A DNA stretch of 64,000 nt. Source: Enterobacter sp. RHBSTW-00994 (lineage in GTDB: Bacteria; Pseudomonadota; Gammaproteobacteria; Enterobacterales; Enterobacteriaceae). Below the pieces are notes generated by a model. The model was given only the letters and a program-made list of their open reading frames with translations. It was not told the DNA's origin and did no database searches. Position 1 is the first letter of the stretch; every line of letters starts with the position of its first letter. Where the stretch lies: the NCBI RefSeq assembly GCF_013782625.1, contig NZ_CP056199.1:186001-250000 (forward strand), read 5' to 3'. Positions 56,505 to 64,000 of the stretch are shown here, one piece after another. Made by a program: the position numbers and the translations under genes.

Positions 56505-56536
56505 AGCTGTCTGGATGTCTAAACGTTTATACGTAT
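56505..56536. promoter_or_regulatory. array of four MetJ met boxes upstream of metA
   Basis: Four adjacent octamers, AGCTGTCT, GGATGTCT, AAACGTTT and ATACGTAT, resemble the met box AGACGTCT with no spacing between them. Tandem octamers are the binding pattern of the methionine repressor MetJ with S-adenosylmethionine. They lie 20-50 bases upstream of the metA start. Confidence 0.9.
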
Positions 56537-56555
56537 GTTGTGAGGATATAAGGTT

Positions 56556-57485
56556 ATGCCGATTCGGGTGCAGGACGAGCTACCAGCCGTCAATTTCTTG
56601 CGTGATGAAAATGTCTTCGTAATGACGGCATCACGTGCTACAGGTCAGGAAATTCGCCCGCTGAAGGTGCTTATTCTCAACCTGATGCCCAAAAAGATCG
56701 AAACAGAAAATCAGTTCCTGCGTTTACTTTCGAATTCGCCACTGCAGGTTGATATCCAGCTGCTGCGTATCGATGCCAGAGAGTCGCGTAACACACCCAC
56801 TGAGCACCTCAACAACTTCTACTGTAACTTCGACGATATCCGCGATGAGAACTTCGATGGATTGATCGTGACGGGCGCGCCGCTTGGTCTGGTTGAATTT
56901 AACGATGTAGCATATTGGCCGCAGATCAAGCAGGTTCTGGAGTGGGCAAAAGATCACGTTACCTCGACGCTGTTTGTCTGTTGGGCGGTACAAGCCGCAC
57001 TGAATATTCTTTATGGCATTCCTAAGCAAACACGCACCGAGAAGCTTTCTGGCGTATACGAGCACCATATCCTTCATCCTCACGCACTACTCACCCGTGG
57101 TTTTGATGATTCCTTCCTGGCCCCGCATTCCCGGTATGCCGATTTCCCGGCACAGTTGATCCGTGATTACACCGATCTGGATATTCTTGCCGAAACGGAA
57201 AACGGTGATGCTTACCTGTTTGCCAGCAAAGATAAACGTATTGCTTTTGTTACCGGGCATCCTGAGTATGATGCGCATACCCTTGCGGCTGAATTTTTCC
57301 GCGATCAGGAAGCCGGTCTTAACCCTGATGTTCCGTACAACTATTTCCCCCAAAATGACCCGCAAAAAACACCGCCAGCTTCCTGGCGTAGCCACGGCAA
57401 TTTGCTGTTTACCAACTGGCTCAACTATTACGTATACCAAATTACACCGTACGATCTGCGACACATGAATCCAACACTGGAGTAA
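56556..57485 (+). CDS. metA: Homoserine O-succinyltransferase MetA
   Basis: A 309-residue enzyme, the E. coli length, that commits homoserine to methionine synthesis using succinyl-CoA. The catalytic Cys142 is in [13 protein letters not shown]; the histidine of the [11 protein letters not shown] segment completes the active site. The motif [17 protein letters not shown] is typical of the family. In E. coli the enzyme is heat-labile and limits growth at high temperature. Its promoter region holds four met boxes, and an intrinsic terminator follows the gene. Confidence 0.98.
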   Translation: MPIRVQDELPAVNFLRDENVFVMTASRATGQEIRPLKVLILNLMPKKIETENQFLRLLSNSPLQVDIQLLRIDARESRNTPTEHLNNFYCNFDDIRDENFDGLIVTGAPLGLVEFNDVAYWPQIKQVLEWAKDHVTSTLFVCWAVQAALNILYGIPKQTRTEKLSGVYEHHILHPHALLTRGFDDSFLAPHSRYADFPAQLIRDYTDLDILAETENGDAYLFASKDKRIAFVTGHPEYDAHTLAAEFFRDQEAGLNPDVPYNYFPQNDPQKTPPASWRSHGNLLFTNWLNYYVYQITPYDLRHMNPTLE

Positions 57486-57530
57486 TCTTCTGCACTAAGC
57501 GATCCTAAAGCGTTTCAGCATTCCAAATCA

Positions 57531-57552
57531 GGCACCCTCGGGTGCTTTTTTT
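57531..57552 (+). terminator. intrinsic terminator of metA
   Basis: GGCACCC, TC, GGGTGC followed by seven T, 45 bases after the metA stop. Confidence 0.9.
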
Positions 57553-57610
57553 ATTTCCGAAACAATCTCCGACAGTAAATAAATATTTATCTCCTTAATA
57601 ATCAATGCAT

Positions 57611-57655
57611 TAATTTCATTTTAAATTAAAAATGGAAATTGTTTTTGATTTTGAA
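57611..57655 (+). promoter_or_regulatory. aceBAK promoter/operator region with IclR site
   Basis: An AT-rich tract (TAATTTCATTTTAAATTAAA) is followed by TGGAAATTGTTTTTGATTTTG at 57633, matching the E. coli aceBAK region bound by IclR. The left half agrees with the IclR consensus TGGAAATNATTTCCA; the right half is degenerate, as in E. coli. The aceB start lies about 100 bases downstream. Confidence 0.8.
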
Positions 57656-57755
57656 AAAATAACGGATAGTCTTAATTCTGCTGAGCGAAAATGACACAAC
57701 GATCTTTCGCTCGCATCGGGAGAGTGTTTTTGGATCTTTGATGAGGAGCAGAGAA

Positions 57756-59357
57756 ATGACGCAACAGGCAACCACGGCAGATGAACTGGCCTTTAACCAG
57801 CCACATGGCGAACAAGAACAACAAATTTTGACGCCAGATGCCGTCGAATTCCTGACCGAGCTGGTGACCCACTTTACACCAAAGCGTAATAAGCTGCTGG
57901 CGGCACGTATTCAGCAACAACAGGAAATTGACGACGGTAAATTGCCTGATTTTATTTCGGAAACTGCTTCCATTCGAAATGGAGAGTGGAAAATTCGTGG
58001 TATTCCCCAGGATTTGCAGGATCGCCGCGTCGAGATCACCGGCCCGGTGGAGCGCAAAATGGTGATTAACGCCATGAATGCGAACGTGAAAGTCTTTATG
58101 GCTGATTTTGAAGACTCACTGGCTCCAGACTGGCGCAAAGTGATTGAAGGGCAGATCAACCTGCGTGATGCTGTTAACGGTACGATCAGCTACACCAACG
58201 AAGCCGGAAAAATTTATCAGCTCAAACCGAATCCGGCAGTACTGATTTGCCGCGTGCGTGGCCTGCATTTGCCTGAAAAGCATGTGACCTGGCGCGGCGA
58301 AGCAATCCCCGGCAGTCTTTTTGATTTCGCACTCTATTTCTTCCACAACTACAAAACCCTGCTGGCAAAAGGAAGCGGCCCCTATTTCTATCTGCCAAAA
58401 ACACAGTCATGGCAGGAAGCCGCCTGGTGGAGCGAGGTCTTCAGCTATGCCGAAGACCGTTTTAATCTGCCACGTGGGACGATCAAAGCGACGCTGTTGA
58501 TTGAAACATTGCCTGCGGTATTCCAGATGGACGAAATCCTGCATGCGCTGCGCGACCATATTGTCGGTCTGAACTGTGGTCGCTGGGATTACATCTTCAG
58601 CTACATCAAAACGCTGAAAAATCATGCCGACCGCGTACTGCCCGATCGCCAGGTTGTGACGATGGATAAACCGTTCCTGAGCGCCTACTCGCGTCTGTTG
58701 ATTAAGACCTGCCACAAGCGTGGTGCATTTGCGATGGGCGGCATGGCGGCGTTTATCCCGAGTAAAGACGCTGAGCGAAATAACCAGGTACTGAACAAAG
58801 TGAAAGCGGATAAAGAGCTGGAAGCGCGTAACGGCCACGATGGTACATGGGTTGCTCACCCCGGCCTTGCGGATACCGCGATGGACGTTTTCAATCAGAT
58901 TCTGGGCGACAATAAAAACCAGCTGTTTGTGACTCGTGAAGCTGATGCCCCAACGGCGGCGGCACAGCTGTTGGCTCCTTGTGAGGGCGAGCGTACAGAA
59001 GAAGGCATGCGCGCTAATATCCGCGTTGCAGTGCAGTACATCGAGGCATGGATTTCCGGTAATGGTTGCGTACCGATCTACGGCCTAATGGAAGACGCGG
59101 CCACGGCGGAGATCTCTCGTACCTCTATCTGGCAGTGGATCCACCACCAAAAAACACTCAGCAACGGCAAACCGGTAACGAAATCCCTGTTCCGCCAGAT
59201 GCTGGCCGAAGAGATGTTGGTTATCCAGAACGAGCTGGGCGAACACCGCTTCAGCAGCGGACGTTTTGATGATGCCGCGCGCCTGATGGAGCAAATCACC
59301 ACATCAGATGAATTAATCGATTTCCTCACCCTGCCTGGCTACCGCCTGCTGGCGTAA
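57756..59357 (+). CDS. aceB: Malate synthase A
   Basis: A 533-residue enzyme, the E. coli length, condensing glyoxylate with acetyl-CoA to malate in the glyoxylate shunt. [17 protein letters not shown] and [12 protein letters not shown] are conserved segments near the active site, and [14 protein letters not shown] matches the malate synthase signature. ATG 57756 is preceded by GAGGAGCAGAG; the earlier TTG at 57738 and ATG at 57741 are less well placed. It is the first gene of aceBAK. Confidence 0.98.
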   Translation: MTQQATTADELAFNQPHGEQEQQILTPDAVEFLTELVTHFTPKRNKLLAARIQQQQEIDDGKLPDFISETASIRNGEWKIRGIPQDLQDRRVEITGPVERKMVINAMNANVKVFMADFEDSLAPDWRKVIEGQINLRDAVNGTISYTNEAGKIYQLKPNPAVLICRVRGLHLPEKHVTWRGEAIPGSLFDFALYFFHNYKTLLAKGSGPYFYLPKTQSWQEAAWWSEVFSYAEDRFNLPRGTIKATLLIETLPAVFQMDEILHALRDHIVGLNCGRWDYIFSYIKTLKNHADRVLPDRQVVTMDKPFLSAYSRLLIKTCHKRGAFAMGGMAAFIPSKDAERNNQVLNKVKADKELEARNGHDGTWVAHPGLADTAMDVFNQILGDNKNQLFVTREADAPTAAAQLLAPCEGERTEEGMRANIRVAVQYIEAWISGNGCVPIYGLMEDAATAEISRTSIWQWIHHQKTLSNGKPVTKSLFRQMLAEEMLVIQNELGEHRFSSGRFDDAARLMEQITTSDELIDFLTLPGYRLLA

Positions 59358-59388
59358 TCCACCACATAACAATATGGAGCATCTGCAC

Positions 59389-60693
59389 ATGAAAACCCGT
59401 ACCCAACAAATCGAAGAATTACAGAAAGAGTGGACACAACCGCGCTGGGAAGGCATTCGCCGCCCGTACAGCGCAGAGGACGTGGTGAAATTACGTGGCT
59501 CGGTCAATCCGGAATGCACGCTGGCACAGCTTGGCGCAGCGAAAATGTGGCATCTGCTGCACGGTGGTTCCAAAAAAGGGTATATCAATAGCCTGGGAGC
59601 GCTGACGGGAGGCCAGGCCTTGCAGCAGGCGAAAGCGGGTATTGAAGCCGTCTATCTTTCTGGCTGGCAGGTTGCGGCAGATGCGAACCTGGCTTCCAGT
59701 ATGTATCCGGATCAGTCCCTTTACCCGGCAAACTCGGTCCCTTCTGTTGTGGATCGGATCAATAATACCTTCCGCCGTGCGGATCAGATCCAATGGTCTG
59801 CAGGCATCGAGCCAAACGATCCGCGTTTTGTGGATTACTTCCTGCCGATCGTTGCTGATGCTGAAGCCGGTTTCGGTGGTGTACTGAACGCCTTTGAACT
59901 GATGAAATCGATGATTGAGGCCGGTGCAGCGGCCGTACACTTCGAAGATCAGCTGGCGTCAGTGAAGAAATGCGGTCATATGGGCGGTAAAGTACTGGTC
60001 CCGACTCAGGAAGCAATTCAGAAACTGGTTGCTGCACGTCTGGCAGCCGATGTCCTGGGCGTACCGACGCTGGTTATTGCCCGTACTGATGCAGATGCTG
60101 CCGATCTGATTACATCCGATTGCGACCCCTACGATAGTGAATTCATCACCGGTGAGCGCACCAGCGAAGGCTTCTACCGTACGCACGCCGGTATTGAGCA
60201 AGCGATCAGCCGTGGCCTGGCGTATGCACCTTATGCTGATTTGGTCTGGTGCGAAACCTCCACCCCAGACCTGGCACTGGCGAAGCGCTTTGCCGATGCC
60301 ATTCATGCGAAATATCCTGGCAAACTGCTGGCGTACAACTGTTCGCCATCGTTCAACTGGCAAAAAAATCTGGACGACAAAACTATCGCCAGTTTCCAGC
60401 AGCAGTTGTCAGAGATGGGCTACAAATACCAGTTCATCACTCTCGCGGGTATTCACAGCATGTGGTTCAACATGTTCGACCTGGCTCATGCCTACGCGCA
60501 GGGCGAAGGCATGAAGCACTATGTTGAAAAAGTACAGCAGCCAGAGTTTGCCGCCAGCAAAGAGGGTTACACCTTTGCTTCTCACCAGCAGGAAGTGGGA
60601 ACAGGTTACTTCGACAAAGTCACCACCATTATTCAGGGCGGCGCTTCCTCCGTCACCGCCTTAACGGGATCAACCGAAGAAGCACAATTCTGA
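59389..60693 (+). CDS. aceA: Isocitrate lyase
   Basis: A 434-residue enzyme, the E. coli length, splitting isocitrate into glyoxylate and succinate. The catalytic motif KKCGHMGGK places Cys195 at the E. coli position. [11 protein letters not shown] and [11 protein letters not shown] are substrate-binding segments. ATG 59389 is preceded by TGGAGCATCTG and gives the E. coli length. The upstream ATG at 59374 would add five residues. It is 31 bases downstream of aceB and is separated from aceK by a palindromic repeat. Confidence 0.98.
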   Translation: MKTRTQQIEELQKEWTQPRWEGIRRPYSAEDVVKLRGSVNPECTLAQLGAAKMWHLLHGGSKKGYINSLGALTGGQALQQAKAGIEAVYLSGWQVAADANLASSMYPDQSLYPANSVPSVVDRINNTFRRADQIQWSAGIEPNDPRFVDYFLPIVADAEAGFGGVLNAFELMKSMIEAGAAAVHFEDQLASVKKCGHMGGKVLVPTQEAIQKLVAARLAADVLGVPTLVIARTDADAADLITSDCDPYDSEFITGERTSEGFYRTHAGIEQAISRGLAYAPYADLVWCETSTPDLALAKRFADAIHAKYPGKLLAYNCSPSFNWQKNLDDKTIASFQQQLSEMGYKYQFITLAGIHSMWFNMFDLAHAYAQGEGMKHYVEKVQQPEFAASKEGYTFASHQQEVGTGYFDKVTTIIQGGASSVTALTGSTEEAQF

Positions 60694-60701
60694 TGTTTTC
60701 A

Positions 60702-60738
60702 CCCTCTCCCCTCGGGGAGAGGGTTGGGTGAGGGGGAA
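60702..60738 (+). repeat. palindromic repeat between aceA and aceK, adjoining the aceK ribosome-binding site
   Basis: CCCTCTCCCC, TC, GGGGAGAGGG form a perfect 10-base-pair stem, eight bases after the aceA stop. The family tail TTGGGTGAGGGGG runs into AAGGT before the aceK ATG, so it supplies the G-rich ribosome-binding segment. E. coli also has repeats in this gap, thought to lower aceK expression. Confidence 0.9.
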
Positions 60739-60741
60739 GGT

Positions 60742-62469
60742 ATGCCGCGCGGTCTGGAATTATTGATTGCACAAACCATTCTGCAAGGCTTTGACGCGCA
60801 GTATGGCCGTTTTCTGGAAGTCACATCTGGTGCGCAACAGCGGTTTGAACAAGCCGACTGGCATGCTGTCCAGCAGGCGATGAAGCAGCGTATTCACCTC
60901 TATGATCACCATGTGGGTTTGGTGGTAGAGCAGCTACGCTGTATCACGGATGGCAAAAGTCCGGAGGCGGCATTTTTACTGCGCGTGAAAGAGCACTACA
61001 CCCACTTATTACCGGATTATCCGCGCTTCGAGATTGCGGAGAGCTTTTTCAACTCCGTCTATTGTCGGTTATTTGACCACCGCTCGTTATCTCCTGAGCG
61101 GTTATTTATTTTTAGCTCACAACCTGAACGTCGCTTCCGCTCCATCCCACGTCCGTTGGCGAAAGATTTTCATCCCGACCACGGCTGGGAGACGTTACTG
61201 CACCGTGTATTAACCGATTTACCGTTACGCTTACCCTGGCAGAATAAGTCCCGGGATATTGGCTATGTCACTGCACATCTTCGCGAAACCTTCGGGGATG
61301 AAGTGTTAAACCTCAGCCATTTGCAGGTCGCGAATGAGCTATTTTATCGTAATAAAGCGGCCTGGCTGGCGGGAAAGCTGGTCACACCGTCCGCCACGGT
61401 TCCTTTCCTGTTGCCGATCCATCGCACTGATGATGGGGAATTATTTGTCGATACTTGCCTGACAACCAGCGCCGAGGCCAGTATTGTTTTTGGCTTTGCC
61501 CGGTCCTATTTTATGGTTTATGCCCCACTGCCCGCCGCGTTAGTGGAGTGGCTGCGTGAATTGTTGCCGGGAAAAACCACCGCTGAATTGTATATGGCAA
61601 TTGGTTGCCAGAAACACGCCAAGACAGAAAGCTACCGGGAATATCTCCATTATATCGCCAGCGCCGACGAGCAATTTATCGAGGCGCCAGGGATTCGCGG
61701 TATGGTGATGCTGGTTTTCACCCTGCCGGGTTTTGACCGAGTATTCAAGGTGATAAAGGATAAATTCGCCCCACAGAAAGAGATGACTGCCGCACACGTT
61801 CGGGCCTGCTATCAACTGGTCAAAGAGCACGATCGCGTCGGACGGATGGCGGATACTCAGGAGTTTGAAAACTTCGTGCTGGATAAACAGCAGATTGATC
61901 CCGCATTAATGGCGCTTTTACTGCAGGAGGTTCCCGGCAAGATCACCGATCTTGGCGACAAAATTGTCATTAGCCATCTTTATATCGAGCGACGTATGGT
62001 TCCGCTGAATATCTGGCTGGAAAAGTCAGAAGGCCAGGCGCTGCGAGATGCGATCGAAGAGTATGGCAATGCCATTCGCCAGCTTGCTGCTGCCAACATT
62101 TTTCCTGGCGATATGCTGTTCAAAAACTTCGGGGTCACACGTCATGGACGCGTGGTGTTCTACGATTACGACGAAATTTGCTATATGACCGAGGTGAATT
62201 TCCGCGATATCCCGCAGCCTCGCTACCCTGAAGATGAACTGTCCGGTGAGCCCTGGTACAGCGTTTCGCCTGGCGACGTTTTCCCGGAAGAGTTCCGTCA
62301 TTGGCTGTGTGCCGACCCGCGTATCGGACCCCTATTTGAAGAGATGCATGACGACCTGTTCCGTGCCAGCTACTGGCGTGGCCTGCAAACGCGGATTAAA
62401 AATGGGCATGTGGAAGATGTGTACGCCTACCGCCGGCGGCAGCGTTTTTGCGTGAGGTACGCGGCTTGA
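60742..62469 (+). CDS. aceK: Isocitrate dehydrogenase kinase/phosphatase AceK
   Basis: A 575-residue bifunctional enzyme that phosphorylates and dephosphorylates isocitrate dehydrogenase, diverting isocitrate to the glyoxylate shunt. The N-terminal half is the AceK regulatory domain. [32 protein letters not shown] residues form the nucleotide-binding loop, and [21 protein letters not shown] is the kinase catalytic segment. ATG 60742 gives MPRGLELLI, as in E. coli; the upstream ATG at 60724 lies in the repeat. The last codons are part of an inverted repeat shared with the iclR side. Confidence 0.97.
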   Translation: MPRGLELLIAQTILQGFDAQYGRFLEVTSGAQQRFEQADWHAVQQAMKQRIHLYDHHVGLVVEQLRCITDGKSPEAAFLLRVKEHYTHLLPDYPRFEIAESFFNSVYCRLFDHRSLSPERLFIFSSQPERRFRSIPRPLAKDFHPDHGWETLLHRVLTDLPLRLPWQNKSRDIGYVTAHLRETFGDEVLNLSHLQVANELFYRNKAAWLAGKLVTPSATVPFLLPIHRTDDGELFVDTCLTTSAEASIVFGFARSYFMVYAPLPAALVEWLRELLPGKTTAELYMAIGCQKHAKTESYREYLHYIASADEQFIEAPGIRGMVMLVFTLPGFDRVFKVIKDKFAPQKEMTAAHVRACYQLVKEHDRVGRMADTQEFENFVLDKQQIDPALMALLLQEVPGKITDLGDKIVISHLYIERRMVPLNIWLEKSEGQALRDAIEEYGNAIRQLAAANIFPGDMLFKNFGVTRHGRVVFYDYDEICYMTEVNFRDIPQPRYPEDELSGEPWYSVSPGDVFPEEFRHWLCADPRIGPLFEEMHDDLFRASYWRGLQTRIKNGHVEDVYAYRRRQRFCVRYAA

Positions 62470-62501
62470 TTTTCCCCCTGTGGGAGAGGACATCAAGCCG
62501 C
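62461..62501. terminator. inverted repeat between convergent aceK and iclR
   Basis: GCGGCTTGAT at 62461-62470 (ending the aceK gene, including its TGA) and ATCAAGCCGC at 62492-62501 form a perfect 10-base-pair stem. The 21-base loop holds CCCCCTGTGGGAGAGG, a shortened copy of the intergenic palindrome family. It probably ends transcripts from both sides, although neither side has a clear T run. Confidence 0.65.
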
Positions 62502-62509
62502 ATTCAATC

Positions 62510-63337
62510 TTAACGGATCCCACCGTAGGCCAGTGTGACCTCTTTTGCCGCTTTAATCACCAGCGCACCCAACTCGGTTACGCGGTCATCGGTCATGCGG
62601 GAGATCGGGCCTGAAATCGAGATTGCAGCGAACGGTTCGCGGTGCTCATCAAAAATACAGGCCGCCAGACAACGCAGACCCAGCGCATGTTCCTCATCAT
62701 CAAACGAGTAACCACGTTTGCGGGTCAGGGCTAAATCTTCTTTCAGATGTACCGGTGACACCAGGGTGGCGTGAGTGTAGGCATGCAACCCTTTGCGGTG
62801 CAGCAAACCGGTCACTTGCTCTTCGCTTAATTGCGACAGAAATGCTTTGCCCGCCCCTGAGGCATGCATCGGTAGCTTACCGCCAATTGGCGCAGACATA
62901 CGCATAAGCTGCGTACATTGCACCTGGTCGATGATAATCGCCTGATGATCGCTCTGGTCCAGCACCGCCAGGTTCACCGTTTCACCAGAGTCTTCCATCA
63001 GCTTGCGCAGAATAGGGTGCACAATCGCCAGCAGATTACGGCTTTGCAGGAAACTACTGCCGACGATAAATGCATGCGCGCCAATCGCCCAATGGCCCAG
63101 TTCGCCGACCTGTCGCACAAAACCTAGCTGTTGCATGGTGGTCAGCAGGCGGTGCGTGGTGGAGTTGGGTAAGCCCGCCTGTTGTGCCAGTTCTGTCAGC
63201 GCAACACTGCCGTGCGATTCAGCTATCCATTCCAGCAGTTTCAGACCACGCGTCAGTGATTGAACCTGGCCGCCGGGTTGTGTGGCAGTGGTGGCAGCAG
63301 GTTTTCTGCCGCGTTTAGCGGGAACGGTAGCGACCAT
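62510..63337 (-). CDS. iclR: Glyoxylate-bypass repressor IclR
   Basis: A 275-residue regulator that represses aceBAK and its own gene; in E. coli glyoxylate and pyruvate act on it in opposite directions. The winged-helix domain spans about residues 25-90 (LTELAQQAGLPNSTTHRLLTTMQQLGFV). The effector domain follows, with MRMSAPIGGKLPMHASGAGKAFLS and LGLRCLAACIFDEHREPFAAISISG. ATG 63337 has AGGAG ahead of it on the minus strand. It is convergent with aceK, as in E. coli. Confidence 0.97.
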   Translation of the reverse strand: MVATVPAKRGRKPAATTATQPGGQVQSLTRGLKLLEWIAESHGSVALTELAQQAGLPNSTTHRLLTTMQQLGFVRQVGELGHWAIGAHAFIVGSSFLQSRNLLAIVHPILRKLMEDSGETVNLAVLDQSDHQAIIIDQVQCTQLMRMSAPIGGKLPMHASGAGKAFLSQLSEEQVTGLLHRKGLHAYTHATLVSPVHLKEDLALTRKRGYSFDDEEHALGLRCLAACIFDEHREPFAAISISGPISRMTDDRVTELGALVIKAAKEVTLAYGGIR

Positions 63338-63359
63338 GACGGACTCCTTTTCTGTATCG

Positions 63360-63374
63360 TGGAAATCATTTTCG
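63360..63374. promoter_or_regulatory. IclR autoregulatory site
   Basis: TGGAAATCATTTTCG matches the IclR consensus TGGAAATNATTTCCA at 12 of 14 defined positions. It lies 23 bases upstream of the iclR start, where it would overlap the iclR promoter. Confidence 0.75.
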
Positions 63375-63426
63375 TTTTATTTGGTGATTTTGCAACCGTT
63401 ATCCTGACTGATCGGAGGAGTGATGG

Positions 63427-63439
63427 TGAACATGTCTCA
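63427..63439 (+). promoter_or_regulatory. candidate MetR site upstream of metH
   Basis: TGAACATGTCTCA matches the MetR consensus TGAA-N5-TTCA in seven of eight defined positions. It lies about 90 bases before the metH start, in the 193-base gap between the divergent iclR and metH genes. MetR activates metH in E. coli. Confidence 0.55.
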
Positions 63440-63530
63440 TGTTACCGCTGAGTGACTTTTCCACCCTGCGAGATTATGCCAGTATGGACTGCTGGCCTTT
63501 TGGCCTGGTTGAGCGTTGTCGGGAGCAAGT

Positions 63531-64000
63531 GTGAGCAGCAAAGTAGAGCAACTGCGTGCGCAGTTAAATGAACGAATTCTGGTGCTGGACGGCGGCATGG
63601 GAACCATGATCCAGAGCTATCGTCTGAGTGAAGAGGATTTCCGTGGAGAGCGCTTTGCCGACTGGCCTTGCGATCTGAAAGGGAACAACGACCTGCTGGT
63701 TCTGAGTAAACCGTCGGTCATTGCGGCTATCCACAACGCTTATTTCGAGGCGGGCGCGGATATCGTTGAAACCAACACGTTCAACTCGACAACCATTGCC
63801 ATGGCGGATTACCAGATGGAATCCCTGTCGGCGGAAATCAACTTTGAAGCGGCGAAGATGGCTCGTGCCTGCGCCGATGAATGGACCGCTCGCACGCCGG
63901 AAAAACCACGCTATGTCGCCGGCGTTCTCGGGCCGACGAACCGGACGGCGTCCATTTCGCCCGATGTGAACGATCCCGCATTCCGTAATATTACGTTTGA
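63531..64000 (+). CDS. metH: Cobalamin-dependent methionine synthase MetH (5' end only)
   Basis: The first 156 residues are visible; the full protein is about 1227 residues and runs off the right edge. The start is GTG at 63531, giving [44 protein letters not shown] sequence, with GGGAGCAAGT just upstream. [35 protein letters not shown] and [22 protein letters not shown] belong to the homocysteine-binding domain. It methylates homocysteine using methyltetrahydrofolate via B12. It is divergent from iclR, as in E. coli. Confidence 0.97.
   Translation, partial: MSSKVEQLRAQLNERILVLDGGMGTMIQSYRLSEEDFRGERFADWPCDLKGNNDLLVLSKPSVIAAIHNAYFEAGADIVETNTFNSTTIAMADYQMESLSAEINFEAAKMARACADEWTARTPEKPRYVAGVLGPTNRTASISPDVNDPAFRNITF

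Overview
The window is chromosomal DNA of an enterobacterium (Enterobacteriaceae). Almost every gene has a recognisable Escherichia coli orthologue of near-identical length, and the 16S, 23S and 5S genes have enteric sizes and ends. The kgu genes, the inserts between rpoC and thiH, and a CCCTCTCCC/GGGAGAGGG intergenic palindrome family point to an Enterobacter/Lelliottia/Leclercia-like organism rather than E. coli. The genus is an inference. No prophage, insertion sequence, integrase or CRISPR array was seen.

Layout. 1-3866: a minus-strand 2-ketogluconate block, LacI-type regulator (ptxS-like), kguE, kguK and kguT (cut by the window edge). 3997-12378: the region E. coli carries near 79-80 min: yiaD, bisC, yiaC, tag, yhjY, yhjX (with a YpdB-type direct repeat) and eptB. 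12470-12747: tRNA-Pro(UGG) plus a structured element that repeats the tRNA 3' end. 13332-19036: the dppABCDF dipeptide ABC transporter. 19091-34424: coaA, thrU-tyrU-glyT-thrT-tufB, secE-nusG, rplKAJL and rpoBC, which E. coli carries near 90 min. The dppF/coaA junction joins two places lying on opposite sides of oriC in E. coli, as expected from an inversion across the origin.

34514-36861 is accessory: an orphan cellobiose-type PTS EIIB-EIIA pair with CRP-like and LacI-family-like sites, and a Cache-GGDEF diguanylate cyclase. 37198-42756 is the thiCEFSGH thiamine operon under a TPP riboswitch. 42818-47823 holds rsd, nudC, hemE, nfi, yjaG, hupA and yjaH. purHD (PurR box) follows without the zraPSR genes E. 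coli has here. 51001-56408 is a complete rrnE-type rRNA operon with tRNA-Glu. 56505-64000 holds metA (four met boxes), aceBAK, iclR and the 5' end of metH.

The window is mostly core information processing (translation, transcription, protein export) and central metabolism (glyoxylate shunt, thiamine, purine, methionine, haem). The features most worth a second look are the rearrangement junction, the tRNA-derived element after tRNA-Pro, the palindrome family (one copy adjoins the aceK ribosome-binding site), and the orphan PTS/cyclase island.
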